Source: Bacteroidota bacterium
GTDB taxonomy: Bacteria > Bacteroidota > Bacteroidia > Bacteroidales > Lentimicrobiaceae
Assembly (NCBI GenBank): GCA_023417935.1
Contig: JAEZDY010000024.1
Coordinates: 1 to 64,000 of the forward strand
Direction: 5' to 3'
Length of the DNA stretch: 64,000 nt
The notes beneath the pieces are model-generated. The model saw only the letters and a program-made list of their open reading frames with translations, searched no databases and was not told where the DNA came from. How positions within the stretch are numbered: the stretch's first letter is position 1; each line of letters opens with the position of its first letter. The position numbers and the translations under genes are program-made. Positions 62,499 through 64,000 of the stretch are shown here, one piece after another.

Positions 62499-64000
62499 AT
62501 GAATTCAAAAAAATTACTATTAATTGCAGTAATGTTTTTCAGTTTAGGCTTTTTAACGGCCCAGAACTGGATAAGCATCAATTCGCAAGAACCTTCAGCA
62601 GCAAATGTTGAGTTAATTGAAAGTAACATCACTAGCTCTGTCATTAAAGTTGAATTGGGTGGCTTTATGCTAAACCCGGTTATGACTCCCAAAGGTGAAG
62701 CATTCACTATCAGTGTTAACGAATCTTCGCCGATACTCGAAAAAGGAATGCCTGATCTGCCTAAACTTACCACATCACTCATTATACCCGATGATGCAGG
62801 CATGGAATTAGTGATAGTATCTTCTAAATTCAAAGATTTTACTGACATAAGCATTGCACCTTCAAAAGGTAATTTCACCCGCGACATTAATCCTTCTGAT
62901 GTGCCCTATACATATGGTAGTGCTTATACCAGAAACGAATTCTTTCCTTCCGAAATAGGCTACCTCAGAGACCCGTTTATCTTAAGGGATTACAGGGGAC
63001 AAACCGCAGTAATAAGTCCTTTTGCATACAACCCTGTGACCAAAGTACTGAGGGTTTATTACGAGATAGTGCTTGAAGTAAAAGCCACAGGCATATCAAC
63101 AATAAATACACTTACCAGGACCAGTAACAGTGAGGAGGCCATAGATATTGACTTTAAGCGAATATACGACAGGCATTTTCTTAACTCAACCTCCACTTCA
63201 CGGTATACCCCTCTTGAAGAACAAGGCAATATGCTAATTATATCTTATGGTGCTTTTATGCCAGCCATGCAAGATTTTGTCAACTGGAAACGCACCATAG
63301 GTATACCCACTGAAATGGTTGATGTTGCGACTATTGGTGCCAATGCAACAGCTATTAAAAATTATGTGGCTGATTATTATGCAACCAACGGATTGACTTA
63401 TCTGTTGCTGGTTGGTGACCACGCACAAGTTCCAACCGTTACAACCGGTAGCATAGGTGGCCCTTCTGATCATGCATATGGTTTCCTGGCCGGAAGTGAC
63501 CATAACCCTGATATTTTTGTTGGCAGATTCTCTGCCGAACTTGAAGAACATGTTGTTGCTCAGATACAACGCACCATAACCTACGAACAAAACCCGGTTG
63601 TAAGCTATAATTGGTTCTCAAAAGGATTTGGTATTGCCTCAGCAGAAGGACCCGGCGACGATGGTGAATACGACTGGCAGCATATGCGTGGCATTAGAAC
63701 CGATTTAATTAATTACACTTATACAACTGTAGGAGAACTTTATGATGGTTCACAAGGTGGTGAAGATCTGCCCGGTAATCCAAACTCTGCTTCAGTAGCT
63801 ACCGAAGTAAATGATGGACGTTCAATCATAAACTATGTTGGCCATGGCAGTCAGAATTCATGGAGCACCACCGGATTCTCAAATTCAGGTGTAAACCAAC
63901 TTACCAATAATGACAAGTGGCCTTTTATCATTTCCGTTGCATGTGTTAATGGTGACTTCCTGAATGCTACCTGTTTTGCTGAAGCCTGGCTTAGGGCTAA
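62499..64000 (+). CDS. second gingipain-like C25 peptidase, truncated by window end
   Basis: Starts at ATG 62499 and stays open for 500 codons to the window edge. It has a signal peptide (KLLLIAVMFFSLGFLTAQ) and a propeptide-like region of about 230 residues. The catalytic domain carries His449 in YVGHGSQ and Cys482 in SVACVNGDF; the Cys motif is the one seen in gingipains. It shares the order of the upstream C25 protein but with clearly different sequence. The C-terminus, probably with a T9SS domain, is not in the window. Confidence 0.9.
   Translation, partial: MNSKKLLLIAVMFFSLGFLTAQNWISINSQEPSAANVELIESNITSSVIKVELGGFMLNPVMTPKGEAFTISVNESSPILEKGMPDLPKLTTSLIIPDDAGMELVIVSSKFKDFTDISIAPSKGNFTRDINPSDVPYTYGSAYTRNEFFPSEIGYLRDPFILRDYRGQTAVISPFAYNPVTKVLRVYYEIVLEVKATGISTINTLTRTSNSEEAIDIDFKRIYDRHFLNSTSTSRYTPLEEQGNMLIISYGAFMPAMQDFVNWKRTIGIPTEMVDVATIGANATAIKNYVADYYATNGLTYLLLVGDHAQVPTVTTGSIGGPSDHAYGFLAGSDHNPDIFVGRFSAELEEHVVAQIQRTITYEQNPVVSYNWFSKGFGIASAEGPGDDGEYDWQHMRGIRTDLINYTYTTVGELYDGSQGGEDLPGNPNSASVATEVNDGRSIINYVGHGSQNSWSTTGFSNSGVNQLTNNDKWPFIISVACVNGDFLNATCFAEAWLRA

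Noticed and set aside
1..64000. Search for CRISPR arrays, tRNA and rRNA genes
   Set aside because: No regularly spaced repeats of 25-40 bp and no recognisable tRNA cloverleaf or rRNA sequence were found by eye; a covariance-model scan was not possible.

Overview
The window looks like chromosomal DNA of a member of the Bacteroidota, most likely a Bacteroidales/Marinilabiliales-type anaerobe or facultative anaerobe. Evidence for this includes gingipain-like C25 peptidases with a type IX secretion C-terminal domain, two S46 dipeptidyl peptidases, Omp28 and DUF6029 proteins, lipoproteins with Cys followed by Ser/Asp-rich sequence, weak Shine-Dalgarno signals, and several TAnnTTTG promoter boxes of the Bacteroidota type. 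Base composition is AT-rich throughout. No rRNA, tRNA, CRISPR array or complete insertion sequence was seen.

Left edge (1-6.9 kb) is the accessory part. It holds IS21-like terminal repeats and a defence-type ABC three-component (ABC-3C) cassette with an SMC-like ATPase and a middle component, but only a C-terminal stub of the third gene. It also holds a small unknown ORF and a truncated copy of a fasciclin-domain gene. A family-39 glycosyltransferase separates that copy from the intact fasciclin lipoprotein gene. A 770-bp gene-poor stretch with direct and inverted repeats follows.

6.9-31.8 kb: a large BNR/sortilin-like beta-propeller protein; a CheY-like regulator; ManA; an exported TlpA-DUF6029-Omp28 cluster; an orphan carboxyltransferase without a biotin domain; dCMP deaminase; a 2-Cys peroxiredoxin; a MlaE-MlaF-CvpA operon; a small lipoprotein plus SprT-like gene; GDP-mannose pyrophosphorylase; two DPP7-like S46 peptidases flanking an overlapping CYTH and membrane MutS-like pair; and an M49-like metallopeptidase lipoprotein. 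ManA and ManC-type enzymes bracket the GDP-mannose route (Fru6P to Man6P, and Man1P to GDP-Man).

31.8-45.1 kb: a PAS histidine kinase, NhaA, a four-gene MacA/LolD/MacB-like exporter, an APC amino-acid permease, an outer-membrane barrel, a LytS/LytTR two-component pair behind a 14-bp palindrome, and an alpha/beta hydrolase fused to an SRPBCC domain.

45.1-64 kb: mostly housekeeping genes (YgiQ radical SAM protein, Tag glycosylase, MtnA, cold-shock-domain protein, Dus, HD hydrolase, YceI, HAD phosphatase, M20 amidohydrolase, MsbA-like exporter, RbfA, LolC/E-like permease). The window ends in two tandem C25 peptidases, the second cut by the window edge. Taken together, the gene set suggests a peptide-fermenting, surface-protease-rich lifestyle; this is inference from gene content.
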